Source: LSNR01 sp964603325 | Lineage (GTDB): Bacteria > Patescibacteriota > Minisyncoccia > Moranbacterales > UBA9337 | Length of the DNA: 27,201 nt | Assembly: GCA_964603325.1 (NCBI GenBank) | Contig: CAZRUH010000006.1 | Span: 1 to 27,201, forward strand | Direction of reading: 5' to 3' | Shown: positions 15,612-23,425 of the stretch, in pieces | How positions within the stretch are numbered: the stretch's first letter is position 1 | How the letters are laid out: each line of letters begins with the position of its first letter | Made by a program: the position numbers and the translations under genes | Notes under the pieces: generated by a model | Database searches by the model: none | The model's input: the letters and a program-made list of their open reading frames with translations, nothing else | Told to the model about the DNA's origin: nothing

Positions 15612-15780
15612 AGTAAGTGTTGGCAGAATATTGTATTTGTAATTTTTTTTTAAAATAGATAATACAATATTTGCTTTTTTTACTTTTAATTAATATGAAA
15701 CGGCCGGTTTCATCTTCTAGTACGTCGGCAAGCGATTTTTCTTTCAAAAAAGCATATATATGGTACTTATTTGAGAAATA
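15612..15780. other. Spacer before the DGICD gene, with a palindrome
   Basis: A 169-nt spacer within the leftward run. It holds ATGAAAC-5 nt-GTTTCAT (15695-15713), a 7-bp inverted repeat in a GC-rich patch, and possible -10-like TATTAT sequences on the minus strand. The spacer could hold an extra promoter or operator for the secreted-protein gene. Confidence 0.35.
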
Positions 15781-16515
15781 TTAATGTCGATAACCACATT
15801 TTCCGCGCATATTCATACATTTTCCAGCCCATGGACGGATTTCTTTGGCTAAAAAAAGATCACTGCCAATTTTTTTTCCAATTATTTTAATTTTTTTTCC
15901 AATATTTCTATCAATTTTTCTTTTCCATAGCGCAGTATCGTCTATAATTTTCCACTTATCACCGCTTAAACTTCTTATGTAAAAATTATTATCATTCAAG
16001 TCTGTTATTTCTCCGGCCAATAAGCCATTTTCTGGATTATTCCAAACCAACATTCTTCTTTCAAACAATACTTTATAGTGAGGGATATTGTCGGAAAATT
16101 TAGATTCAATTAGTTGTCCAAAACCGATTAAATAAAAAATTGTTCCAATGAAAATACTGCCAAAAATACTATATGATATAATCAGAAAAGGATTTGCTCT
16201 GTAACCCGCTTTGGTCTTTTTATAATTTTTGTAGGCAAAAAAAACAAACGCCATTAAAATGAGCAACCAAAAATAAGGCAACACCATCAAAAAGTAGTAT
16301 GGAAAACTTTTGTTAATCATTTTATAAATATCCCAATCAGTATTGAATATGGAAAAGAATATTGTGCCGGTTGATATTGATCCAAAAACAACAGAAGCTA
16401 CAAACAATAACCAAAAAGAACCGTTTTTTGCCAGATAAATCCACTTCGGCTTGGGACGAATATCCTCTTTTTTTATTTGTTCCAAAATTTTTTTTGCATT
16501 ATCTTGTTTGCTCAT
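15781..16515 (-). CDS. Three-TM membrane protein with C-terminal beta-rich domain; possible anti-sigma partner
   Basis: The 244-residue protein is not one I recognise. It has a cytoplasmic N-terminus (1-32) with RPKPKW and three membrane segments at about 33-57, 72-95 and 109-133. A C-terminal domain of about 100 residues (GLLAGEITDLNDNNFYIRSL and on) looks like short beta strands of an OB-like fold. It ends in a cysteine- and basic-rich tail (CMNMRGKC). It starts 5 nt after the ECF sigma gene, the usual position of an anti-sigma factor. No zinc-binding HxxxCxxC motif of the classical ZAS domain is seen, so the anti-sigma role is only a guess from position. Confidence 0.65.
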   Translation of the reverse strand: MSKQDNAKKILEQIKKEDIRPKPKWIYLAKNGSFWLLFVASVVFGSISTGTIFFSIFNTDWDIYKMINKSFPYYFLMVLPYFWLLILMAFVFFAYKNYKKTKAGYRANPFLIISYSIFGSIFIGTIFYLIGFGQLIESKFSDNIPHYKVLFERRMLVWNNPENGLLAGEITDLNDNNFYIRSLSGDKWKIIDDTALWKRKIDRNIGKKIKIIGKKIGSDLFLAKEIRPWAGKCMNMRGKCGYRH

Positions 16516-16520
16516 ATTTT

Positions 16521-17117
16521 TTAGAATATTATATTATTTTCTTTTATTTTGGAAAGAAATTTTTTCTTAGATCTGTTGAGCAAGGTTGCTATCGTGCCCA
16601 TAGGTTTTTTTAAAATATCTGAAATTTCTCTATAACTTTTATCTTCTAAATATTTTAAAATCAAAACATCTCTATATTTTTCCTCAAGAGAATTTATTAT
16701 AAATTGAATTTGCTTTTCGGAGCATTTATTTTCTATATTTTTTAAGGGATTGTTTTTTTCATCAATAATTAGATTAAATAGTCCTTCATTTTCATATTCA
16801 GAGCTAAATACTTCTTTTGGCCTAACTCTGATTTTTCTCCAATAACTTACTGTTTTGTTGTGTGTTATTCTGTAGATCCACGAGGAGAATTTTAAATTTT
16901 TATCAAAATCATTAAGATTTTGGTAGGCGCTTATAAACACCTCTTGCAGGATATCTTCAGCATCTTCTTTTGAAGTAGATGATATTCTGCGGATATAACG
17001 CAAAAGACTGTATTCGTATCTTTTAATTAAACAATAAAAATAATCTTGTTTTTTTAATGTTAATTCAACCAATTCTGTGTCTGAATAATCCTTGCACTTT
17101 TCTTTGGTAATAAACAT
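16521..17117 (-). CDS. ECF-type RNA polymerase sigma factor
   Basis: A 198-residue sigma-70 family protein with only regions 2 and 4. Region 2 spans about 25-95, with DAEDILQEVFISAYQNL and FSSWIYRITHNKTVSYWRK, for -10 recognition and core binding. Region 4 spans about 137-190, with LEEKYRDVLILKYLEDKSY and a helix-turn-helix around REISDILKKPMGTIATLL. It therefore directs RNA polymerase to a special promoter set, often under envelope stress. It follows the TagA-like gene by about 31 nt and precedes the membrane protein by 5 nt. No self-promoter is evident. Confidence 0.9.
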   Translation of the reverse strand: MFITKEKCKDYSDTELVELTLKKQDYFYCLIKRYEYSLLRYIRRISSTSKEDAEDILQEVFISAYQNLNDFDKNLKFSSWIYRITHNKTVSYWRKIRVRPKEVFSSEYENEGLFNLIIDEKNNPLKNIENKCSEKQIQFIINSLEEKYRDVLILKYLEDKSYREISDILKKPMGTIATLLNRSKKKFLSKIKENNIIF

Positions 17118-17148
17118 TGTAAAAAAATATAAAATAAAAAAACCTCTC

Positions 17149-17904
17149 CTACTTCATAATACGTATATTTTGAAATTTTCTTTCAAACAAAATATTTAAC
17201 GGAAACAATATTACGGCTCTAAATATTCTTTTTATTCTATGAGGTTGTTGTAACAATCTCCATAGCCATTCCAACCCCGTTTTTCTTAAGAATTTCGGGG
17301 CTCGTTTTATTTTTTTCGTTATGAAGTCAAAACTTCCTCCCACACCAATGGCAATTTTTATTTTGTTTTTGTGATTACGTCCAATCTTTTCCAAAACAAT
17401 TTCTTGTTCCGGGGCGCCAAGAGAACAGAAAACGATACAAGGATTAAATTCTTTAATCTTTTTTTTTAAAAGATTGTAATCATTATCATAATCTAATCCA
17501 CTGATTATCAGTCTTGGATATTTTGTTTTAATAGTATCGGCTGTTTCTTTCCACTTACTTAAACCACTTTTTTTCGCAATTAAAAATACTTTTAAGTTTT
17601 TATCATTTGCCATATTTAAAATTTCGCACATTAAATCGGCTCCCGCCCAACGGAACTTTAGTTTTTTTTTAAATTTCCAAAAAAAGGCAAATTTTATACC
17701 GATTCCATCAACAATATTTAAATAGGTGGCATTTAAAATTTTTTTTAACGTTTTGTTTTTTTTTGCTTCCAAGATAATTTCCGGATTAATTGTGGAAATT
17801 TGACAAAACTTATTTCCAAAAATAGCAAGCAATATCTTCTTTTTAATTTCCCGTTTTGATAAGTTATCAATTCTGATTTCCAATATTTTAAATATCATTG
17901 TCAT
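17149..17904 (-). CDS. WecG/TagA/CpsF-family glycosyltransferase
   Basis: Members transfer N-acetylmannosamine(uronate) or a similar sugar to a lipid-linked carrier in teichoic acid or exopolysaccharide synthesis. The 251-residue product has the family motifs DGIGIKFAF, RWAGADLM, CSLGAPEQE and GVGGSFDFITKKIKRAPKFL, with the closing GLEWLWRLLQQPHRIKR. I place the start at the ATG at 17904, which shares one base with the galU stop (TGATG); an in-frame TTG at 17907 and an ATG at 17898 are alternatives. With galU and rfbA upstream it forms an envelope sugar module. The exact sugar is unknown. Confidence 0.9.
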   Translation of the reverse strand: MTMIFKILEIRIDNLSKREIKKKILLAIFGNKFCQISTINPEIILEAKKNKTLKKILNATYLNIVDGIGIKFAFFWKFKKKLKFRWAGADLMCEILNMANDKNLKVFLIAKKSGLSKWKETADTIKTKYPRLIISGLDYDNDYNLLKKKIKEFNPCIVFCSLGAPEQEIVLEKIGRNHKNKIKIAIGVGGSFDFITKKIKRAPKFLRKTGLEWLWRLLQQPHRIKRIFRAVILFPLNILFERKFQNIRIMK

Positions 17905-18770
17905 CAAATATTTAAATCTTTTAAATATTTTTTCAACTCCCTTTTAATTTCCGCATTCTTTAAACCGAAATGTATTGATGCTTTCATAAAGTTTAATTTA
18001 TTTCCCGTATCCAGCCACTTCCCTTTTAATATTTTGCCGTAGAGGGGTTTGTTTTTTTTGAGCATTATTTCAAAAGCGTCCGCCAGTCTAATTTCTCCCG
18101 ATTTACCGTTTTTCATTCTTGAAAGAACATCAAAAACTTCTGAAGTTATTACATATTTACCGACAGCAACTAAATTTGAAGGAGCTTTTTTTGTGGTTGG
18201 CTTTTCAATAATTTTTTTTATTTCCAATGTAGATCCGTCTAATTTTATCCCATCAATTACTCCAAACTTGGAAACTTCCTTTTTCGGAACAGTGCTTAAT
18301 CCGACTATAGGGTCGTTATATTTTTCAAAAGTTCTTATTATCTGAGTTGATGCGGGAATTCCGCTATCATAAAGACAATCACCGAAAATTACCAAAACAG
18401 GCTCTTTTCCAACCAGGTGACTGGCCTGCAAAATGGCATGTCCATCACCCAATGGCTCCGGTTGTCTTACATAGGAAAATTTCGCTAGTTTGGATATTTT
18501 CCTAACTTCATTCAATAGATCTTTTTTGTGTTTTTCAACCAAATTGTGCTCTAACTCAAAGGAAGTATCAAAGTGATCTTCAATTTCTCGTTTTCCTCGT
18601 CCGGTAACAAAAATTATTTCTTCTATTCCGGAAGCAACCACTTCTTCAACCAAATACTGAATTACCGGTTTATCAACTATGGGAAGCATTTCTTTTGGTT
18701 GCGCTTTGGTTGCCGGCAGAAATCTTGTGCCAAACCCTGCCACCGGTAATATTGCTTTTTTAATCTTCAT
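17904..18770 (-). CDS. galU: UTP-glucose-1-phosphate uridylyltransferase
   Basis: Makes UDP-glucose from UTP and glucose-1-phosphate, a sugar donor for surface polysaccharides. The 288-residue protein has the nucleotidyltransferase signature PVAGFGTRFLPATKAQPKEM followed by LPIVDKP, then RQPEPLGDGHAI with the GLGHA-like loop, FGDCLYD with the metal-binding aspartate, and IIEKP. Length and order match bacterial GalU. It ends in TGA overlapping the next gene by one base, and starts 27 nt after rfbA. It is a distant paralogue of its neighbour rfbA. Confidence 0.95.
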   Translation of the reverse strand: MKIKKAILPVAGFGTRFLPATKAQPKEMLPIVDKPVIQYLVEEVVASGIEEIIFVTGRGKREIEDHFDTSFELEHNLVEKHKKDLLNEVRKISKLAKFSYVRQPEPLGDGHAILQASHLVGKEPVLVIFGDCLYDSGIPASTQIIRTFEKYNDPIVGLSTVPKKEVSKFGVIDGIKLDGSTLEIKKIIEKPTTKKAPSNLVAVGKYVITSEVFDVLSRMKNGKSGEIRLADAFEIMLKKNKPLYGKILKGKWLDTGNKLNFMKASIHFGLKNAEIKRELKKYLKDLNI

Positions 18771-18797
18771 ATTTTTTTTGTTTCTTTTAATAATTGT

Positions 18798-19616
18798 TTA
18801 AAGCATTTTTTTTGCGCGAGTTTTAAATTTATTTTTTCCGATTTCAATAGCTCTGATTATAATTGGACTGAATTGTTCATATAATTTTTTTTCTCTGGCT
18901 AAAATGCAAGCATCCAGATAAGCGTCGGGAGTTCCGGCATCTAACCACTCTCCATTAACAACACTCATTTTTAGTTTATTCTTTTTCAAATAAGCATTAT
19001 TGATATCGGTAATTTCCAGTTCTCCTCGTTTTGACGGCTTTAATTCGTTTGATATCTTTACAACCTGATGGTCGTATATATACGCGCCGGTAACGGCCAG
19101 GTTACTTGTCGGTTTTGTCGGTTTTTCAATTATATTGGTAACCTTATTGTCTTTGTTAATTGTTGCCACTCCGAACCTTTCAGGATCGGGAACTTTTTTG
19201 GCAAAAATATGACCTCCGGATTTAAATTTTCTAATACTTGTTGATATTGTTCTAACATCTTCAAATATATTATCCCCCAAAATTAACGTTACATTATCAT
19301 TACCGATAAATCCTTCTCCCAATATGAAAGCATCTGCCAATCCTCTTGGTGTTTCTTGAACGGTGGAAAGAATTCTTATGCCAACATCTCTAAACATCGG
19401 TTCCAGTAAATTGGTAAATCTACCACTATGAGGAGGTGAAACAATAATAAGAATATCTTTTATTCCGGCCTTAATTAAGATATTTAAAGGATAGAAAATC
19501 ATCGGAACTTTGTAAACCGGAAGCATTTGCTTGGATACTTGAGAGGTGTTTGGATATAGTCTGGTAGCATTTCCTCCCGCTAAAATTATTCCCTTCATTT
19601 TTTTCTTTTTTCTCAT
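18798..19616 (-). CDS. rfbA: Glucose-1-phosphate thymidylyltransferase (RfbA-like)
   Basis: Makes dTDP-glucose, the first step to dTDP-rhamnose and other deoxysugars. The 272-residue product has the signature GIILAGGNATRLYPNT, the SKQMLPVY lysine motif, TPRGLADA, LGDNIFED with the metal aspartate, IIEKPTKP and GEWLDAGTPDAY. The internal ATG at codon 7 (MKGIILAGG) is an alternative start and would remove a Lys-rich MRKKKK lead. The first ATG is 4 nt after glyA. rfbB, rfbC and rfbD are not in the window, so the final sugar is not known. Some short RfbA-like proteins use other nucleotides. Confidence 0.9.
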   Translation of the reverse strand: MRKKKKMKGIILAGGNATRLYPNTSQVSKQMLPVYKVPMIFYPLNILIKAGIKDILIIVSPPHSGRFTNLLEPMFRDVGIRILSTVQETPRGLADAFILGEGFIGNDNVTLILGDNIFEDVRTISTSIRKFKSGGHIFAKKVPDPERFGVATINKDNKVTNIIEKPTKPTSNLAVTGAYIYDHQVVKISNELKPSKRGELEITDINNAYLKKNKLKMSVVNGEWLDAGTPDAYLDACILAREKKLYEQFSPIIIRAIEIGKNKFKTRAKKML

Positions 19617-19620
19617 AGAT

Positions 19621-20871
19621 TTATTTCTTATATAGTGGAAATTGCTTACACAATATTTTTACTTCTTGGCGTAGTTTTTTGAGTTTAATATTATTATTGT
19701 GATTTTCAATAGCTTCATTTATCCAGTTGGCAATTTTTTTCATTTCTTTTTCTTTCATCCCGCGAGTTGTAACTGCCGGGGTTCCGATACGAATACCGCT
19801 CGGATCCATTGGGTTTCTGGGATCATCGGGGATAACATTTTTGTTTATGGTAATACCAATTTTATCTAAGGCAATTTCCGCATATTTGCCGGATATTTTT
19901 TTGCTTCCATAAACATCAATTAAAAGCATATGATTATCCGTTTTGCCGAAGACTATCTTAAAATCATATTTTTTTAATTCTTTTTCCAAGGTTTTGGCAT
20001 TTATTAAAATTTGTTTAGCATATCTTTGAAAAGAAACTTTTAATGCCTCATTAAAGGCCACCGCTTTGCCGGCGATATTATTCATATGAGGACCACCTTG
20101 AAATCCGGGAAAAACCGCTTTATCAATAGCAGAAGCATATTTCTTTTTGCACATTATCATTCCTCCACGAGGACCTCTTAATGTTTTGTGTGTGGTTGTG
20201 GTAACAATATCAAAAAAAGGAACGGGATTGGAAATCGCTTTGCCGGCTATTAAACCGGCTATGTGCGCAATATCAATCATTAAAATAGCTCCAATCTTAT
20301 TGGCAATTTGTCTAAACTTGCGGTAATTTAAACTCCTACTGTAAGCCGAGAACCCGGCTAAAATCATCTTTGGTTTTTCTTTAATGGCTAATTTTTCTAA
20401 TTTTTCATAATCAATTTGTCCGTTTTTTTCTGTTCCATATCCAACAAACTTATATATTTTAGCTGAAAGCGTGACGGGATGACCATGAGTTAAGTGACCG
20501 CCATGAGAAAGATCCATTCCCAGTATTTTGTCTCCCGGATTTAGGACAGCGCTGTAAGCAATCATATTTGCCGGTGCTCCGGAAAGAGGCTGTACATTGA
20601 TGTGTTGCGCTTTAAATAACTTTTTAGCTCTTTCAATGGCCAATGCTTCAATTGTGTCCGTATATTCCTGCCCACCATAGTATCTTTTTCCGGGATACCC
20701 CTCCGAATATTTATTGGTAAAAACCGTTCCCAATGCCTCAAGAACCGCTTTTGATACATAATTTTCAGAAGCAATCATCTCTAACCCATTTTCTTGTCGT
20801 TGCAATTCTTTTATGGTGGCTTGATAAATTTTTGCGTCTGTTTTTTTTAAATTTTTCATTATCTTAAACAA
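19621..20871 (-). CDS. glyA: Serine hydroxymethyltransferase
   Basis: A PLP enzyme that converts serine and tetrahydrofolate to glycine and 5,10-methylene-THF, the main one-carbon source. The 416-residue protein has ENGLEMIASENYVS, the YSEGYPGKRYYGG region, LSHGGHLTHG and the PLP lysine K229 in TTTTHKTLRGPRGG. I choose the TTG at 20871 because a perfect AGGAGG lies 7 nt upstream of it; the ATG four codons later would be 19 nt away. It heads a leftward run of envelope-sugar genes and is followed by rfbA after 4 nt. Confidence 0.96.
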   Translation of the reverse strand: MFKIMKNLKKTDAKIYQATIKELQRQENGLEMIASENYVSKAVLEALGTVFTNKYSEGYPGKRYYGGQEYTDTIEALAIERAKKLFKAQHINVQPLSGAPANMIAYSAVLNPGDKILGMDLSHGGHLTHGHPVTLSAKIYKFVGYGTEKNGQIDYEKLEKLAIKEKPKMILAGFSAYSRSLNYRKFRQIANKIGAILMIDIAHIAGLIAGKAISNPVPFFDIVTTTTHKTLRGPRGGMIMCKKKYASAIDKAVFPGFQGGPHMNNIAGKAVAFNEALKVSFQRYAKQILINAKTLEKELKKYDFKIVFGKTDNHMLLIDVYGSKKISGKYAEIALDKIGITINKNVIPDDPRNPMDPSGIRIGTPAVTTRGMKEKEMKKIANWINEAIENHNNNIKLKKLRQEVKILCKQFPLYKK

Positions 20872-20878
20872 ACCAACT

Positions 20879-20884
20879 CCTCCT
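20879..20884 (-). promoter_or_regulatory. Shine-Dalgarno site deciding the glyA TTG start
   Basis: AGGAGG on the minus strand lies 7 nt before TTG (20871). Clear ribosome binding sites are rare in this window, so it stands out and favours the non-ATG start. Confidence 0.65.
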
Positions 20885-20916
20885 CAAGAGGTTTTTAAAA
20901 AAATTAAACCTTTTTC

Positions 20917-20945
20917 ATTATATCATCTTAAAAACACAAAAAGCA
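20917..20945 (-). promoter_or_regulatory. Candidate promoter of the glyA operon
   Basis: A perfect minus-strand -10 box TATAAT (20922-20917) with a weak upstream -35 TTGCTT about 18 nt away. The leader is about 40 nt. The -35 is poor, so only the -10 is well supported. Confidence 0.45.
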
Positions 20946-21128
20946 AATCAAAAAGTAAAAATATTATTTGAAACATCTTTTATTTTATAATTTACATATG
21001 AAAATTATAACTGTCTTTTTTGTTGCGCTTAATAGTAGTTTTTTTCACTCCTAATTATTTTTTGATAATGAAAAAACAAGATATTCGTTTGCATTTTTTG
21101 TTAGAAAATATGAATTTTGCACCAAAAG

Positions 21129-21149
21129 AAAAAATCGGCAAAACGCCGA
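21129..21149 (-). terminator. Terminator after tRNA-Lys
   Basis: On the minus strand a TCGGC-GTTTT-GCCGA hairpin (21149-21135) is followed by six T residues (21134-21129), 15 nt downstream of the tRNA. Confidence 0.7.
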
Positions 21150-21164
21150 CAAGTCAAATTCCGG

Positions 21165-21237
21165 TGCGCCGTGAGGGATTCGAACCCCCGACCATCAGCT
21201 TAAAAGGCTGTTGCTCTACCACCTGAGCTAACGGCGC
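21165..21237 (-). tRNA. tRNA-Lys (anticodon TTT)
   Basis: The 73-nt minus-strand sequence folds as a cloverleaf. The acceptor stem is GCGCCGT/ACGGCGC, the D stem GCTC/GAGC, and the anticodon loop CTTTTAA with TTT at 21204-21202. The T arm has GGTTCGAATCC and the discriminator base is A. The 3' CCA is not encoded. It has its own promoter and terminator. Confidence 0.95.
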
Positions 21238-21260
21238 GTCTATAAAAACAAACAAAGTTA

Positions 21261-21288
21261 ATTATAATCATTTGGAAACAAAAGTCAA
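21261..21288 (-). promoter_or_regulatory. Promoter of tRNA-Lys
   Basis: Minus-strand TTGACT (21288-21283), a 16-nt spacer and TATAAT (21266-21261). The tRNA begins 23 nt after the -10 box. This is a near-consensus promoter. Confidence 0.75.
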
Positions 21289-21306
21289 TATTTTTTGTGA
21301 ATATAA

Positions 21307-22482
21307 TTATTTTTTTAATTTTTCGTAAATTTTTATGGTTTTTCTGGCAACATCAGTCCAATCAAATTCTCTTGCTCTTGCCAATCCTTTTTCTTTGTAG
21401 GTATTTCTGAGATCAATGTTTTCGGAGAATTCTATAAGCGCATCAGTAATAGCGTCAATATCTAAAGGATTTATATAATAAGCGGCATCATCGGCAATTT
21501 CAATTAAACTTTCTATTTTTGATATAATGGCGGGAGTTCTTGTCGCAAATGCTTCCAAAACTGTCATACCAAACCCTTCATACAAAGACGGCAGTATAAA
21601 AAATTCAGCGTTTCTAAATAAGGGACACAATTCATCTCCAATGACATAACCGGTAAAAACGATATCATTTTTAATTCCCAAATCTTTGGCAATTTGCAAA
21701 TATTCTTTGGCCAACCAACCTCTTTTTCCGGCCAAAACCAGTTGATAGTTAAATTTGTTGTTCTTTCCGGTAGATGTTTTTTTGACAATTTTACTTTTAA
21801 ATTTTGCAAAAGCCTGTAAAAGTCTGGTAATGTTTTTACTTGGTTCAATGGTTCCCAAAAAAAGAATATATTTTTTATTAATTCCAAATCTTTTTAAAAT
21901 TTTATCAGATGTCAAGCAACTATCTTGAAAAAATCGTTTATCTAATCCACTATGAATCACTTCTGTTTTTGCGCCGACCCCAAATATCTTATCAATATCG
22001 TTTTTTATTGAGTTGGAAACGGCAATGATTTTATTTACTTTTTTTGCCATTAGTTTATAAGAAATTTTTTCTCTGGCCAACCTGCTTTTTGGAAAGCATT
22101 CGGGAATCTTGTACATAGCCATATCGTGAAATGTAGCTATGGTTTTTCCATGATAACTCATTGGAATTCTGCTGGTTGGAGATGTTGAATGCAAAACATC
22201 CAAATGCTCTTTTCTGAGTGTTCCGGCAGTCAAAATTTCATTATACGCTCCCGGTAAATATTTTCTATAATCGGAAAACGGATAAAATCTTACAGAGGAG
22301 TTTTGGCGAGTAAATTTTCTAACATCTTTTTCTCTTACCTTGAAGTCAAAAAAAATTACATATTTATTTTTTTTGTCTAAATTTAAAATATTATTTATCA
22401 GTTGATAAGTATAATGACCAACGCCGATAGCATCACCTTTTTTTGGGTTTAAAATTGTTCTGGCATCTATTCCTATTCTCAT
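21307..22482 (-). CDS. GT4-family glycosyltransferase (GT-B fold)
   Basis: A 391-residue glycosyltransferase likely acting on envelope glycans at the inner face of the membrane. The N-terminal domain starts MRIGIDARTI with a glycine-rich GVGHYTYQL. The C-terminal nucleotide-sugar domain has ILFLGTIEPSKN (206-217), VLAGKRGW (249-256) and the GT4 E-x7-E motif YEGFGMTVLEAF with E302 and E310. Donor and acceptor cannot be told. It has its own likely promoter with a palindrome just after the -10 box, and is the last gene of the envelope block before tRNA-Lys. Confidence 0.9.
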   Translation of the reverse strand: MRIGIDARTILNPKKGDAIGVGHYTYQLINNILNLDKKNKYVIFFDFKVREKDVRKFTRQNSSVRFYPFSDYRKYLPGAYNEILTAGTLRKEHLDVLHSTSPTSRIPMSYHGKTIATFHDMAMYKIPECFPKSRLAREKISYKLMAKKVNKIIAVSNSIKNDIDKIFGVGAKTEVIHSGLDKRFFQDSCLTSDKILKRFGINKKYILFLGTIEPSKNITRLLQAFAKFKSKIVKKTSTGKNNKFNYQLVLAGKRGWLAKEYLQIAKDLGIKNDIVFTGYVIGDELCPLFRNAEFFILPSLYEGFGMTVLEAFATRTPAIISKIESLIEIADDAAYYINPLDIDAITDALIEFSENIDLRNTYKEKGLARAREFDWTDVARKTIKIYEKLKK

Positions 22483-22487
22483 AAAAT

Positions 22488-22509
22488 TGATAACTTAAAG
22501 ATGTTATCA
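22488..22509. promoter_or_regulatory. Inverted repeat at the GT4 gene start
   Basis: TGATAAC-8 nt-GTTATCA (22488-22494 and 22503-22509), a perfect 7-bp inverted repeat between the -10 box and the ATG. It could be an operator or a leader hairpin. Confidence 0.35.
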
Positions 22510-22537
22510 TTATATCGTTTTTTGAAATAAAAAACAA
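22509..22537 (-). promoter_or_regulatory. Candidate promoter of the GT4 gene
   Basis: Minus-strand TTGTTT (22537-22532), a 17-nt spacer and TATAAT (22514-22509). The ATG is 26 nt after the -10 box. Confidence 0.5.
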
Positions 22538-22548
22538 TATTTGCTTTT

Positions 22549-23398
22549 TTAGTAATGACTACAATTCATTATTTTTTTAACAAGTTCCATATTTAATTTT
22601 GGCAATTTTGAAAGCTTGTCAGACAATTTTATTATTCTGAGCACATCTCCAATATTATCAAATGCAATATCAATATCATCCGGATAATTATTTTGCAAAT
22701 ATTTCTCCCATTCTTTTATAAGGGGAGCCATAGCTATTGGCGTCTCAGCCAGTATTATTCCATTGACATTTAACATATCCCACCACATTTGTAAAACAGC
22801 GCTCAAAATCATTGGATTCTTTGGAATGTTATCCCAGCCGGCAATCATTTTTTCTATTATTAAATCAACCCCGGACGCTTCTTTTTTTATTTTTTTATAA
22901 ATATCTTTGTCAAAAATGTTGCCAATAAATAAATGGTGAGTGCCTTTGTTATGGAAATAGTCTTTTTTTGTATTTTGAGAAGTTTTTTCTTTGAGATTTG
23001 ACAAACTGACAGCCATTGTTTTTTTAAAAAAACCATCCGAAAACCCTCTAAAAAGTCTAATTCCCAAACCGCCAAATTCTATTCCCACAGCCTCACCTTT
23101 TTTATTTTCTAACTTACTTTCTATATATTCCTTGAGAGTTGGCGCATCTATAACTTTTTGAAAAGTTGCAAAAAATGAAGTTAGTTTGTCCATGGGAAAA
23201 TCAGTGTTATCCAGGGAAGAGTCTATGATTCCATAATTAGATTTTCCATAATTAAAATCATCCTTGGTGTCAACACTTAGTATGGCTCTCATTGCCCTGG
23301 TTCCATGTTTATATAAATCTAAGGAGGATGCATCCCGAACTTCTTTTTTTTGTTTGTTCCGCAAGTTTCTTAAAGTCAATTTTATCAACACTTTTCAT
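22549..23398 (-). CDS. Methyltransferase-like protein of unknown function; possible frameshift near the start
   Basis: The continuous frame starts at a GTG (23391) and gives 280 residues. I do not know the exact family. A degenerate motif I (AVGIEFGGLGIRLFRGF, 101-117) and a later DLIIEKMIAGWDNIP (176-190), with a hydrophobic strand VNGIILAETPIAM, suggest a Rossmann SAM-binding fold. An ATG at 23398 in another frame starts MKSVDKIDFKKLAEQTKK and would join the long frame at an A8 run (23344-23351) if one A were lost or skipped. That N-terminus looks more natural and gives 282 residues. So the gene either starts at the GTG or has a sequencing error or slippage at A8. It follows the DivIC-like gene by 27 nt. 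Confidence 0.6.
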
Positions 23399-23425
23399 AA
23401 TTTATTATTTTTTGAGAGCTGTATT

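Noticed and set aside
15514..15747. 77-codon minus-strand ORF upstream of the DGICD protein
   Set aside because: It starts at a TTG without a ribosome binding site, overlaps the signal peptide region of the DGICD gene in another frame and shows no domain.
20998..21054. 18-codon plus-strand ORF starting MKIITVFF
   Set aside because: It is very short, has no ribosome binding site and no promoter with proper spacing; treated as chance in a 160-nt AT-rich spacer.
21020..21226. 68-codon plus-strand ORF with RREGFEPPT
   Set aside because: It runs antisense through tRNA-Lys; this peptide string is a well-known translation artefact of tRNA genes.
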